DNA of 21,139 bases, from NCBI GenBank assembly GCA_964541895.1, contig CAZISM010000091.1, positions 1 to 21,139 on the forward strand, in the 5' to 3' direction. The DNA is from CAZISM01 sp964541895. GTDB taxonomy: Bacteria > Zhuqueibacterota > Zhuqueibacteria > Residuimicrobiales > Residuimicrobiaceae. The notes under the pieces were generated by a model that did no database searches, had not been told where the DNA came from, and saw nothing but the letters and a program-made list of their open reading frames with translations. Below, piece by piece: positions 1 through 8,372 of the stretch (position 1 is its first letter; each line of letters starts with the position of its first letter). The position numbers and the translations under genes are program-made.

Positions 1-114
1 GCTGAACTGCACGACCTGGCTAAAGTCAACTTCGCCCAGGTTGTTGACATACAGGAACAGCATCGGAAAGACGGCGAAAAGAAGAGGATAATAAGGAAAC
101 GGCTTTTTGAACAT
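1..114 (-). CDS. N-terminus of a membrane protein (partial, runs off left edge)
   Basis: An open frame reads leftward from an ATG at 114 to the window edge, giving 38 residues. It begins MFKKPFPYYPLLFAVF and continues with a short basic N-terminus and a hydrophobic stretch (about residues 8-23) that looks like a first transmembrane segment or uncleaved signal anchor. An AGGA ribosome-binding site lies about 6 nt upstream of the ATG, and a sigma-70-like promoter lies further upstream on the same strand. The visible part is too short to name a family. An N-terminal membrane anchor of a sulfatase- or glycosyltransferase-like enzyme is possible but cannot be shown here. It is transcribed divergently from the kinase operon. 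Confidence 0.65.
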   Translation of the reverse strand, partial: MFKKPFPYYPLLFAVFPMLFLYVNNLGEVDFSQVVQFS

Positions 115-139
115 GGTCGGTCCTTCAAAGTTTAGTGTC

Positions 140-167
140 ATTTAAATTAATGATTTGTCCATGTCAA
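140..167 (-). promoter_or_regulatory. sigma-70-like promoter for the leftward membrane protein
   Basis: On the minus strand a perfect TTGACA (167-162) is followed after 16 bp by TTAAAT (145-140), a 4/6 match to the -10 consensus. It lies about 26 bp upstream of the ATG at 114. Seen in sequence; activity is inferred. Confidence 0.45.
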
Positions 168-205
168 CCCAAGGAATGTATCATGTGGCGCCGGCGCACC
201 AGGTA

Positions 206-239
206 AAACGGCGTCGCTGTGATGGCGCGTTCGCCGTTT
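206..239. repeat. 8-bp inverted repeat upstream of the kinase operon
   Basis: AAACGGCG (206-213) and CGCCGTTT (232-239) are perfect inverted copies separated by 18 nt, about 90 bp before the first kinase start at 329. It could be a leader hairpin or a regulator-binding site. There is no U-tract, so it is not a typical terminator. No function can be assigned. Confidence 0.35.
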
Positions 240-328
240 CGGGATAGGCCGGTACTGGAAAACTCTTGCATTTTAGCCTTTTTTTCGCCTTATTGATAGA
301 TTGGATACACCCCTTGTCCTGGTTCAAA

Positions 329-2881
329 ATGAAATTCAGTTTAATAACTTTTTTTCTGGTAGTAACCGTCCCGGTCGTCTGGGCGGCTCAGGGCGAACCC
401 TTGTGGGACGAGTCCAGGGTGCCGCAGCTGGGGCCGCTGCTGCCGCTGGAATATCGCACCAACACAGTACACGATTTCTTTCTCTTCGATCTGGATGGCG
501 ACGGTACAGAAGAGGCATACATACTCCGGTCTGACCGCGAGCGCCGTTTTTATATTGCCGTGCGTGACCCGAATCAGGAAGGTGGCGGCAAACTCACCGC
601 CGAGGTTTCAGTTTGGGATCAACAGCCGCACTTTATCCTTTTTCGGCAGGGACCTTACCCGTTCGCGTTGCTGTGCAGGAAAGAACAGACCTTGTGGCTG
701 CAGCTGTTTCATGCCAATCTGGCCAGAGCGGACAGCCTGGCGCTGTCGACGATGGTGGAGGGAGACGAACCGGTTGCTGACACGCGTGGATTCTTTTGGG
801 TTGATATGCGAGACATCAACAGCGACCTGCGGCCGGATCTTTTAGTCGTGCTCGGCGGTCATGGGCCGTTCGCCACACCGGGACTTTTTGCCTTTGATCT
901 TTTTTTGCACAAGACCATTTGGAGCCGTCCCTTTCCGCAGCAGGTGTTTTCTGCGATCCTGGCTGACGTCGATGGCGATAGAGAGCAGGAATTAATCCTA
1001 ACCGCAGCCGACACGACGGATATGTCCCACCCCGGTTCCTCGTCAGCCGGCGGTTGCGATCTGATCGTGGCAAGAGCCGATCACGGCAGCCTGGTTGCGA
1101 AAAAACGAATCAGCGGCAGCAACAGCCGCGCCATGGCAACCGTGCTCGATACGGACAGGGATGGTGCGAAGGAAATTGTTGTTGTCACCTTTGCCGCTGA
1201 CCGGCGCAGCGATGAGTCCTTTAGCCTTGCCGTTCTCGACGGTCGATCTTTGCAGCGTAAAGAGGGATTTGACGACCGCACGGATCATCTTTTTTATACG
1301 GACGCCCGGGTGCTGAATACGGATCACGACAACCGTCCGGAATTGTATCTTTTTACCGCCGATTCTCTTTTACGGCGGATACGGTTTGCTCCTGCTCTGC
1401 AGGCGGAATCATTCATTGTCCCGGGGATTCGACCCACGCTTTGTTTCCAGGACGACCTGGACGGCAACGCGAGTCCAGAGCTGTTTCTGCACAGCGAACA
1501 GCCGGCCCGGCTGTGGCTCACGGACCACCGTCTGCAGGCGCTGGCGTGGCTGCCTCTGTCCAGCCGGTCGGCCTTGACCAGAATCCGCTCGCTGGATCGA
1601 TTCCATGGTTCGTTCCGGGAGTATGCGCTGTTGAACGACGGGGTGCTGTCGCGATGGCAGGTTCCGAAATGGCGCCTGTTTCCGCCGGCGCCGGTGCAAT
1701 TAAACTGGCGTCAGCATGTTCTCGGTTTGCCGCCGGCGGTGGTGGTTTTTCTGTTTCTATGCCCCCTGGCCGCTATTGGATTTCTGATATGGCTGCTCAC
1801 GTCCGACAAGGCCAAAACAAAACGGCAGGTGTTGCCCGACTCCCAGCGTGTCGGCATGGTGCTGTTGAACCATCGTTTTCGCGTCCAGGAGTGCAATAAT
1901 CAGTTTCTCCGGGTGACCGAATTGTTGCGCACGCAGGTGCTCAAGCGATCTCTGCATCATGCCTTTGCCGCCGACACCCTCAAGCCGTTGCGGGACGTCG
2001 TTTCGCTCTACCGGCAACGGGATGAAAAATATCTACGCCATGAAATCAGCCTGGGCACGGAGGACCGCCGCAGGAGTGTGGAGGTGGAGATCCTCGCTTT
2101 GAGTCGATGGCGAACCATTATGCTCCTGGTCGATATCTCGGAAGCGGCGCAGGCAGAGCGCTTGCGGGTGTGGTCCAGCATGGCACAGCATCTGGTGCAA
2201 AAGACCAGGTCGCCGTTGGCCACGTTGCTGTCCGCCCTGCAACGGTTGCAGCGATTGTATCGAAAACAGGCGCCGCAGCTGGCGCCGGAATACGACGCGA
2301 TGACGCAAAACGTCGTTCGGGATGTCGAGTCGGTTCGAGACAGCATTGATTCGTTTCTCAAATTCACCAAAATGGATGCACCGGCTTTTCAGGAGGATGA
2401 TTTTACGCAGGTGATCCGTGACGCCCTGAACGACTATCTGCATCGTTTTCCCGAAACCATTGAATTGCGCTCTGTTTTTCAGGATATCCGCCTGCCGGTG
2501 CGGTTGGATCGAACGCAGATCAAACAGGCCTTTTTTAACATAATGGACAATGCCGTGGCGGCCATTGGCAAATCCGGCGAGATTATGGTGTCGACGTCGC
2601 TGGAAACCCACCCGTTGCAGGACTGGGGTGGCCAAAGTTGGGCTCTGTTGGAGGTAAGCGACAGCGGCATCGGTATTCCGGCTGAGGATCTGGTTCGCTT
2701 GTACGATCCCGGATTTACGACCTCCGACCAGGGATCCGGCATGGGTTTGACCATCACCCGAGGTATAGTGCAAAGCCACGGCGGCGGCATCTTTATTGCC
2801 AGTGGTCCTGGTGCCGGGACAACGGTCTCGCTTCGGCTGCCGCTGCTGGAGCCGCCGGTCAGCGAAACGGCCGTGCCGTAA
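329..2881 (+). CDS. FG-GAP propeller transmembrane histidine kinase-like protein lacking the phosphoacceptor His
   Basis: I chose the ATG at 329 (850 aa) because it gives a clean signal peptide (MKFSLITFFLVVTV...); an in-frame TTG at 266 would add 21 residues. Neither start has a clear Shine-Dalgarno. The periplasmic part (to about residue 460) has six Asp-rich FG-GAP/VCBS-like loops, for example FDLDGDGTEE near residue 53 and ADVDGDREQE, suggesting a calcium-binding beta-propeller. One membrane segment follows (about 470-490), then a PAS-like domain (about 500-610), a HisKA-like helix and an HATPase_c domain with N-box NIMDNAVAAI (737), DSGIGI and GSGMGL (802). At the phosphoacceptor position the sequence is QKTRSPL (Gln624), where the paralogue downstream has HKIKTPL. 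ATP binding looks intact but self-phosphorylation at the usual site should not be possible. It probably partners the next kinase in one operon. Confidence 0.85.
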   Translation: MKFSLITFFLVVTVPVVWAAQGEPLWDESRVPQLGPLLPLEYRTNTVHDFFLFDLDGDGTEEAYILRSDRERRFYIAVRDPNQEGGGKLTAEVSVWDQQPHFILFRQGPYPFALLCRKEQTLWLQLFHANLARADSLALSTMVEGDEPVADTRGFFWVDMRDINSDLRPDLLVVLGGHGPFATPGLFAFDLFLHKTIWSRPFPQQVFSAILADVDGDREQELILTAADTTDMSHPGSSSAGGCDLIVARADHGSLVAKKRISGSNSRAMATVLDTDRDGAKEIVVVTFAADRRSDESFSLAVLDGRSLQRKEGFDDRTDHLFYTDARVLNTDHDNRPELYLFTADSLLRRIRFAPALQAESFIVPGIRPTLCFQDDLDGNASPELFLHSEQPARLWLTDHRLQALAWLPLSSRSALTRIRSLDRFHGSFREYALLNDGVLSRWQVPKWRLFPPAPVQLNWRQHVLGLPPAVVVFLFLCPLAAIGFLIWLLTSDKAKTKRQVLPDSQRVGMVLLNHRFRVQECNNQFLRVTELLRTQVLKRSLHHAFAADTLKPLRDVVSLYRQRDEKYLRHEISLGTEDRRRSVEVEILALSRWRTIMLLVDISEAAQAERLRVWSSMAQHLVQKTRSPLATLLSALQRLQRLYRKQAPQLAPEYDAMTQNVVRDVESVRDSIDSFLKFTKMDAPAFQEDDFTQVIRDALNDYLHRFPETIELRSVFQDIRLPVRLDRTQIKQAFFNIMDNAVAAIGKSGEIMVSTSLETHPLQDWGGQSWALLEVSDSGIGIPAEDLVRLYDPGFTTSDQGSGMGLTITRGIVQSHGGGIFIASGPGAGTTVSLRLPLLEPPVSETAVP

Positions 2882-2960
2882 GGAGCGGCGGGCTGAACGC
2901 CGGGATGTAGCGGCAAGCGGTTAACTTCCTTTGGTATTCATTGACAGGCCAGAATGGATC

Positions 2961-5555
2961 ATGTTTAAAAAGCATGTGATCGGGCTCGCGCTCTCCTGTT
3001 TCGGGTTGCTCACTGTGAGCTCTCCACTATGGGGTGAGGAAAAAGTGAACGTCTGGGATGCAAACGTGGTGCGCCTGACCGGTCAGGCGACGGCGGTTTT
3101 TCCCAGCCCCACAAGGATCTATGATTTTGCCGTCCGCGATTTTGATCGCGACGGCCACGATGAAGTGGCGGCGATACGAAGCGGCAACGACTATCCGTTT
3201 GCCATCTATATTAAAGAGATATTTTCCGACAACTATTCCTATTCTCCGTTGCCCATCCGGATCCACGACATAAGCACCTCGCTATTCTCCCTTGATCCGC
3301 ATCCGTTTTATCGTTTTCTTACCTACCGGGTGGAGGGCGAAGCTGCTTTTTTCGATTTGTACAACTACCGGCTGCAGCGCATGGATTCGATATCGACGCT
3401 CCTGGGCCACGATCAAACCGGCAAGGGGTATTGGAACGGCTCTCTGACCCAGGTCCACATGGCTGACCTGAATTTTGATGGTACGGAAGATATATTGGCT
3501 ATGTTTAACACAGCCAGCGACGTCCAGCCGCGCGGCCTGCTGGGCTACGATTTGCAGAGCAGGAAAAAAATACTGGACATCCGGGTGGCGCCGATGGCTG
3601 TAAAGTCATATGTCGTCGATTTGGAGAATGACGGCCGCCCGGAAATCATCATGGCATTGGCCGGCGCTTCCGACGGTCCCTTTTTCGGACCTTTCAGCCG
3701 GGACAGCAGCTATCTGGCTTTGTTTGATCAGCAAGGCGAGCTGCTGTTCAAAAAGGCGTTCGGTGGTGTTTCAAGCTATGTTAATTTTGCCATCGGCGAT
3801 ATGGATGGCGATCAGATTTGCGATATCGTAGCAGCCTCCAGGCACCTGGTCAACGAAAACAGGGAAACCGCCCGGCTGGTGGTGCTGGACGGCAAAAATC
3901 GCGCTGAAAAAGCATCCCTCGAGACACCGCTGCCGGTCTATTTTTACTCCCTGGAGCTGAGCGATACAAACCAGGATCGCTGTGCCGAGCTCTATGTCTC
4001 CGTATCGTCGGACCGCCTGCATCGCTATGAGCTGCGAACGGACGAGCCCGGATTGGCCCTGGCGAGCGCGGCGGTGGTCAAGGATTCGCCGCGAGTGGAG
4101 CGGTTTACAGACCTCGATGGCGACGACATACCTGAACTGCTGGTTTCCAGCCGCCAGCCCAGGCGATTGTGGTTTGCGAACAACAACCTGCAGCCGCTGG
4201 CCTATGCTCAATTTGCAGGACAAGATGAGGTATTTAAATTAGCGGATACCGGTTATTCCTCGCGCAACGAATGGCGCTATCTCGTGCTCGATGGGCAAAA
4301 TCTGTTGCTGCTTAAAGTACCTTTCAGGCATCTGTGGCCCGCTCCGGATATACAGTTGCGCTGGCAGGAAACCACGGTTACCCTGAGCTGGCGGCGGGGA
4401 ATTGCCTATATAGCTTTCCTGGCCTGTTCAGTGGCAGGTCTTGTTTTGGGGCTGGTGTTACGCGCCACTAAAAGGCGGCCGTTGCCGGTGCCCGATTCAC
4501 GGCGGGTCGGGATGGCCTATTTTGACTCGAGCTATCGTCTTGCCTGCTATAACAGTCATTTCGCCGATCTGCTCGGCAGCAGTGAAACCGGCATGCTAAA
4601 GATGTCGTTTCAGGAGTTGTTCAGTCAGGGCGGCTGGAAAGCGTTGCTGGATGCCATGAACGGTTTTCTCCAGCACGAGCGCAGGCCGTACCGGCAGGTG
4701 ATTTCACTGGGCACCCTGATGCATCCCAAAAATCTGGATCTTGAGATCGTCCGCATCGGGAGCGACTGGACCGTCCTTATGCTGACCGGCCTTTCTGAAT
4801 CCTCGCAACTCGAACGCATTCGCTGGTGGGCGGCCATGGCGCAACGCATGGCCCACAAGATAAAGACACCTTTGGCCACGGTGCTGCTCGCCATCCAGCG
4901 CTTGCAACGAACCTATCGCAAGTCGGTCCCGGAGCAGGCTGTCCACCTTGACGCCATCACCACCTCGGCCATGAGCGAAATCGAACGGGTGCGCGATATT
5001 ATCAATACATTTATGAAATTCGCCAAACTGGATGAGCCGGTTTTCGTCACCGCTGATTTTACCCGAGTGGTTCAGGATGCCTTAAACGAATATCTAAAGC
5101 GTATTCCGGAAGGTGTGGAAGTCAAGACCTCTTTTGAGGCGGATGAGATGCCGGTGCGCATAGACATCAAGCAATTCGAAGAGGCGTTGTACAACATTCT
5201 CGATAATGCCGTCAGCGCCATCAAGGCCGACGGCCTGGTGATGTTGTCCACCCATTTTGAAAAACATCCGCTCAACGCCTGGGGATCTCTTAATCACGCC
5301 ATTTTAGAGATCAGCGACAGCGGCGGCGGCATCGGCGAAGAGCATCTGGGACATATTTTTGAACCCGGGTATACAACGCGCAGTGACGGCTCCGGCATGG
5401 GGCTGATCTTTGCGCGAAATATCATCGAGAGCCATCTTGGTGAACTGGTGGTGAGCAGTCACCAGGGCATGGGCACCACGGTGGAAATGCGTCTGCCTTT
5501 GATCAATATAACGGGGACAACCAGTGAGCCAATCAACACACGTATTGATCGCTGA
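2961..5555 (+). CDS. FG-GAP propeller transmembrane histidine kinase
   Basis: The ATG at 2961 (864 aa) is chosen over an in-frame TTG at 2931 because it starts a signal peptide (MFKKHVIGLALSCFGLL). The periplasmic region holds six Asp-rich FG-GAP-like loops, including RDFDRDGHDE, ADLNFDGTED and TDLDGDDIPE. A single membrane helix lies at about 481-501, then a PAS-like region, a HisKA helix with His632 in AHKIKTPLATV, and an HATPase_c domain (N-box NILDNAVSAI at 745, DSGGGI, GSGMGL at 810). No HAMP domain is evident. It is a paralogue of the preceding gene; His/Gln site, N-box and G2 box all show the same 8-residue offset, so the kinase core has no net indels. The residue after the His is Lys rather than the usual Glu/Asp. 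The gene overlaps the regulator gene by 32 bp, so that protein is the likely phosphorylation partner. The ligand is unknown. Confidence 0.88.
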   Translation: MFKKHVIGLALSCFGLLTVSSPLWGEEKVNVWDANVVRLTGQATAVFPSPTRIYDFAVRDFDRDGHDEVAAIRSGNDYPFAIYIKEIFSDNYSYSPLPIRIHDISTSLFSLDPHPFYRFLTYRVEGEAAFFDLYNYRLQRMDSISTLLGHDQTGKGYWNGSLTQVHMADLNFDGTEDILAMFNTASDVQPRGLLGYDLQSRKKILDIRVAPMAVKSYVVDLENDGRPEIIMALAGASDGPFFGPFSRDSSYLALFDQQGELLFKKAFGGVSSYVNFAIGDMDGDQICDIVAASRHLVNENRETARLVVLDGKNRAEKASLETPLPVYFYSLELSDTNQDRCAELYVSVSSDRLHRYELRTDEPGLALASAAVVKDSPRVERFTDLDGDDIPELLVSSRQPRRLWFANNNLQPLAYAQFAGQDEVFKLADTGYSSRNEWRYLVLDGQNLLLLKVPFRHLWPAPDIQLRWQETTVTLSWRRGIAYIAFLACSVAGLVLGLVLRATKRRPLPVPDSRRVGMAYFDSSYRLACYNSHFADLLGSSETGMLKMSFQELFSQGGWKALLDAMNGFLQHERRPYRQVISLGTLMHPKNLDLEIVRIGSDWTVLMLTGLSESSQLERIRWWAAMAQRMAHKIKTPLATVLLAIQRLQRTYRKSVPEQAVHLDAITTSAMSEIERVRDIINTFMKFAKLDEPVFVTADFTRVVQDALNEYLKRIPEGVEVKTSFEADEMPVRIDIKQFEEALYNILDNAVSAIKADGLVMLSTHFEKHPLNAWGSLNHAILEISDSGGGIGEEHLGHIFEPGYTTRSDGSGMGLIFARNIIESHLGELVVSSHQGMGTTVEMRLPLINITGTTSEPINTRIDR

Positions 5556-6918
5556 AGATGATCAGGCCTTCAGCGCTGAATTGACGCAGTCGTTGCGCAG
5601 CGAAGGATACGAGATCACCTGCGCCCGGGACGGAGCCGAAGCGCTGCGGCTTTTAGCCGACCGGCCTTTTGATATCGGCCTGATCGACCTGGCCATGCCC
5701 GGCATCGACGGGCTGGCGGTGCTGAGCCGGATGCAGCAAACCGTGCCGGCGGTGCCGCTGATCATGATCACCGCGTATGCGACCATTGACCATGCGATTC
5801 AGGCCACACGGCTGGGCGCTTACGATTTTATCGAAAAGCCGTTCAGTCTCGAACGGCTGCTGCTGACCATGGAACGCGCGCTTGAAAAAAAGAAACTGCA
5901 GCAGAGCAACCGCTGGATGGCGCAGGAAATTCTCTCCCGTTACCAGATGGTGGGGGCCGGACCGGCCATGCAACAGGTGTATGAACGAATTGACCGGATT
6001 TCCGGCAGTGACAGCACCGTGTTGATCACCGGCGAGACCGGGACCGGCAAGGAACTGGCAGCCCGGGCCATTCACCTGCGCAGCCGGCGGAGCAGCGGGC
6101 CTTTCGTTCGCGTCAACTGCGCCGCTATCCCCGAAACCCTGATCGAGAGCGAATTGTTCGGTTTTAAGAAAGGGGCCTTTACCAACGCCGTCCACGACCA
6201 TGCCGGCAAGTTTGAGCAGGCGCACGGCGGCACTATTTTTCTGGATGAAATCGGTGATCTCAGTCCGAGCGCTCAGGCCAAGGTGCTCCGCACCCTGCAG
6301 GAGCACGATGTGACGCCTCTGGGTTCCCATCGAACCATCAAGGTGGATGTTCGTGTCATCACAGCCACCAACAAAGATCTGCTGCGGCTGATCGCACAAA
6401 AAGAGTTCCGAGAGGATTTGTATTATCGCATCTGCGTAGTGGAATTAAAGATGCCGGGTTTGCCGGAGCGGCTGGAGGATATTCCGGACCTGGCGCGCCA
6501 TTTTTTGCGCTACTTTAGCGATCAACATAACCGCGCCATTCAGGATTTTGAGCCGGCTGCGGTACAGCTGCTGTTGCAGCACGAGTGGCCCGGTCACATC
6601 CGGCAGCTGTGCGCCGTCATCGAACGGTTGACCCTGTTCAGCAGCGGGGCGGTCATCACCGGCGGCGATGTGGAGGCGGTGCTGCATCCTGACCGGCCCA
6701 ACCCCGATCTCGGCATCAAAAACCTGCAGGATGCCAAGCATGATTTCGAAGCCGGCTATATCAAAAAGGTGCTGCTGGTACACGATTTCAACATGCACGC
6801 CACGGCTAAAGCCCTTGGCATCGACCGCACCAATCTGTTCAAGAAAATGCAGCGTTTCGGCATTGAGCGGCTACGAAGAAACCATCCGCCCTCATCGCCG
6901 CGGCCGAACGACCAGTGA
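5524..6918 (+). CDS. NtrC-family sigma-54-dependent response regulator
   Basis: A 464-aa protein starting at a GTG inside the end of the upstream kinase gene, which suggests translational coupling. The receiver domain (about 4-120) has the acidic pair Asp12-Asp13, phosphoacceptor Asp55, Thr83 and Lys105. The AAA+ sigma-54 interaction domain (about 140-370) has Walker A GETGTGKE (170-177), the sigma-54-contact loop as GAFTNA (217-222) rather than the common GAFTGA, and Walker B IFLDEIGD with Asp241-Glu242. A C-terminal Fis-type helix-turn-helix lies near 423-448 (AKALGIDRTNLFKKM). Family knowledge: phosphorylation drives oligomerisation and ATP-dependent opening of sigma-54 promoters. I found no convincing sigma-54 site in the window, so its targets are probably elsewhere. 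It converges with the next gene, their 3' ends overlapping by 27 bp. Confidence 0.95.
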   Translation: MSQSTHVLIAEDDQAFSAELTQSLRSEGYEITCARDGAEALRLLADRPFDIGLIDLAMPGIDGLAVLSRMQQTVPAVPLIMITAYATIDHAIQATRLGAYDFIEKPFSLERLLLTMERALEKKKLQQSNRWMAQEILSRYQMVGAGPAMQQVYERIDRISGSDSTVLITGETGTGKELAARAIHLRSRRSSGPFVRVNCAAIPETLIESELFGFKKGAFTNAVHDHAGKFEQAHGGTIFLDEIGDLSPSAQAKVLRTLQEHDVTPLGSHRTIKVDVRVITATNKDLLRLIAQKEFREDLYYRICVVELKMPGLPERLEDIPDLARHFLRYFSDQHNRAIQDFEPAAVQLLLQHEWPGHIRQLCAVIERLTLFSSGAVITGGDVEAVLHPDRPNPDLGIKNLQDAKHDFEAGYIKKVLLVHDFNMHATAKALGIDRTNLFKKMQRFGIERLRRNHPPSSPRPNDQ

Positions 6919-8277
6919 TTGCATATAGTCTGATGCTTTTCTGTCTGTTTGACCGAGGCTCATGGTCTCGTTTATGATCTCGTCCTGCTGCGCTGCAGAC
7001 AAGACGGCCGCGGCGTTGGCGCTAAACTTGGCCATGATATCCGCATCACTCATGGGATTTTCCGGACTCCCTTTGGCATGATCCACCTCGGCGGTATAAA
7101 CCTCACCCCGGGTGGTCGTGATAGAGACCCTGGCGCGCTTAACGCCTGGAAACAGGGCGTCGATTTCCGGATCAGCAACCACCTTGATTTTATCCAGCAT
7201 GGCCCGAATGCGCGGGTCTGCCAGGCGCTCTTCATCAAACGAGGACGGCAGCACATGGCCGTCCACCAGGGCGGCCGCAATACAGTAGGGCAGGCTGTGA
7301 TCGGCCGTCTCTTTAGTGGTGGGCCGGTATTTGCTGGGATCCGAGAGGATGTCTGCGCCACGCGTGGTGGTTTTCACCAGAACGTGAGCGATATCGCTAT
7401 CAGCCAGCTGCCGGCTCGCTTTTACCTGCAGGGCGGCAGAGATGGGCTGATGCGTCAACGCCTCGGTCGGGAACGGCTTGTAGCCGCACTCGCTGATCAG
7501 AAACGCAGAGCCGAGCTCGTGCAACAGCGTTTCCTTTGACCACTGCACGTTGTGCAACACCTGGATCAAGCCTTCCTTGCCTTCGATCACCTCCACCGGA
7601 CCGCTATACCCCTCTCTCGCCAACAGCGCCGCTGCTACACCGGCTTCAACCGCCATGGGATCCGCCGTGTTTTTCATATTGGTCAGATGGCCTGCGACCA
7701 CGCCGCCCAACGTAAAATGGCTGGAGCCGCTGATGCCGGCGGCCGCCACCATCTGCTCTTCGCTCAGGTCCAGCAATCGGCCGGCGACAAACGGCGATAC
7801 AAATTGAGTCAGGGAGGCGTGATGCCAACCCCGTTCGCGAATCCCGGGCGTGGCGGCCAGACACCAACGCATCTCCAGCTCATAGGCGATCACGATGCCG
7901 ACCAGCATCTCCTGCACCGATTTGTTGTTCGCCTCTGCGGCGGCCATCGCCGCCGGAATAATGTCAGAAGGATGGCTGGGATCCTGTTTCCAGTAAATGT
8001 CGTTGTAATCAATGGCTCGAATGAGTAGGCTGTTCATCAGCGCAGCCTGCGGGGCGTTGGTACGCCAGCCTGTGCCCAACACAGTGGCATGCTCGGCTCC
8101 GCCCAGCTTGGTGATGTAGCGATGCGCAGCGCGCATGTCCTCGTTATTCAAAGCGGCAAAGGCACAGCCCAGGCTGTCGAGGAGAAATCGTCGCGCTTCA
8201 TGTAATACAGCCGGGGGCAGATCGGTATAGGTGAGTTGCAGGGCGAATTTGGCCATCTGACGGGTCACGCTGTTCAT
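6892..8277 (-). CDS. MmgE/PrpD family protein
   Basis: A 461-aa protein matching the MmgE/PrpD family over its whole length. The N-terminal all-alpha domain includes RRFLLDSLGCAFAAL. A central block reads KNTADPMAVEAGVAAALLAR, and the C-terminal lid-like region includes a GYKPFPTEALTHQPISAAL motif. Known members are 2-methylcitrate dehydratase (PrpD) and cis-aconitate decarboxylase; many others have no known substrate. No prpB or prpC homologue is nearby, so a methylcitrate role is not supported and only the family is called. The gene is last in a leftward series, 95 nt after the methyltransferase, with a weak promoter in that gap. It may be expressed with the operon or separately. Its 3' end overlaps that of the sigma-54 regulator. 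Confidence 0.88.
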   Translation of the reverse strand: MNSVTRQMAKFALQLTYTDLPPAVLHEARRFLLDSLGCAFAALNNEDMRAAHRYITKLGGAEHATVLGTGWRTNAPQAALMNSLLIRAIDYNDIYWKQDPSHPSDIIPAAMAAAEANNKSVQEMLVGIVIAYELEMRWCLAATPGIRERGWHHASLTQFVSPFVAGRLLDLSEEQMVAAAGISGSSHFTLGGVVAGHLTNMKNTADPMAVEAGVAAALLAREGYSGPVEVIEGKEGLIQVLHNVQWSKETLLHELGSAFLISECGYKPFPTEALTHQPISAALQVKASRQLADSDIAHVLVKTTTRGADILSDPSKYRPTTKETADHSLPYCIAAALVDGHVLPSSFDEERLADPRIRAMLDKIKVVADPEIDALFPGVKRARVSITTTRGEVYTAEVDHAKGSPENPMSDADIMAKFSANAAAVLSAAQQDEIINETMSLGQTDRKASDYMQSLVVRPRR

Positions 8278-8331
8278 GGAGCACCATCCCGTTGAAAAGT
8301 AGTGAAGGAGCCGAGGGAGTTGTAAGGGATA

Positions 8332-8359
8332 AAATTAGCGTTTTTTGATTAAAATTCAA
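8332..8359 (-). promoter_or_regulatory. weak candidate promoter for the MmgE/PrpD gene
   Basis: On the minus strand TTGAAT (8359-8354), a 16-bp spacer and TAATTT (8337-8332) lie in the AT-rich gap between the methyltransferase stop and the MmgE/PrpD start. The match is moderate, so read-through from the upstream operon is an equal possibility. Confidence 0.3.
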
Positions 8360-8372
8360 TGATAAAGTGAGG

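Noticed and set aside
256..271. Possible sigma-54 promoter (TGG...TTGCA) before the kinase operon
   Set aside because: The distance between the invariant GG and GC is 9 nt instead of the required 10, and the -24 element is otherwise poor.
2033..2779. Long antisense open frame (248 aa) opposite the first kinase
   Set aside because: It lies fully opposite a convincing kinase-domain coding region, has no recognisable domain or ribosome-binding site, and is expected from codon bias in GC-rich DNA.
5653..6399. Long antisense open frame (248 aa) opposite the sigma-54 regulator
   Set aside because: The opposite strand encodes unmistakable receiver and AAA+ domains; this frame has low-complexity composition and no motifs.
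6892..8277. Naming the MmgE/PrpD gene prpD (2-methylcitrate dehydratase)
   Set aside because: Only family membership is supported; no prpB, prpC or other methylcitrate-cycle gene is nearby.
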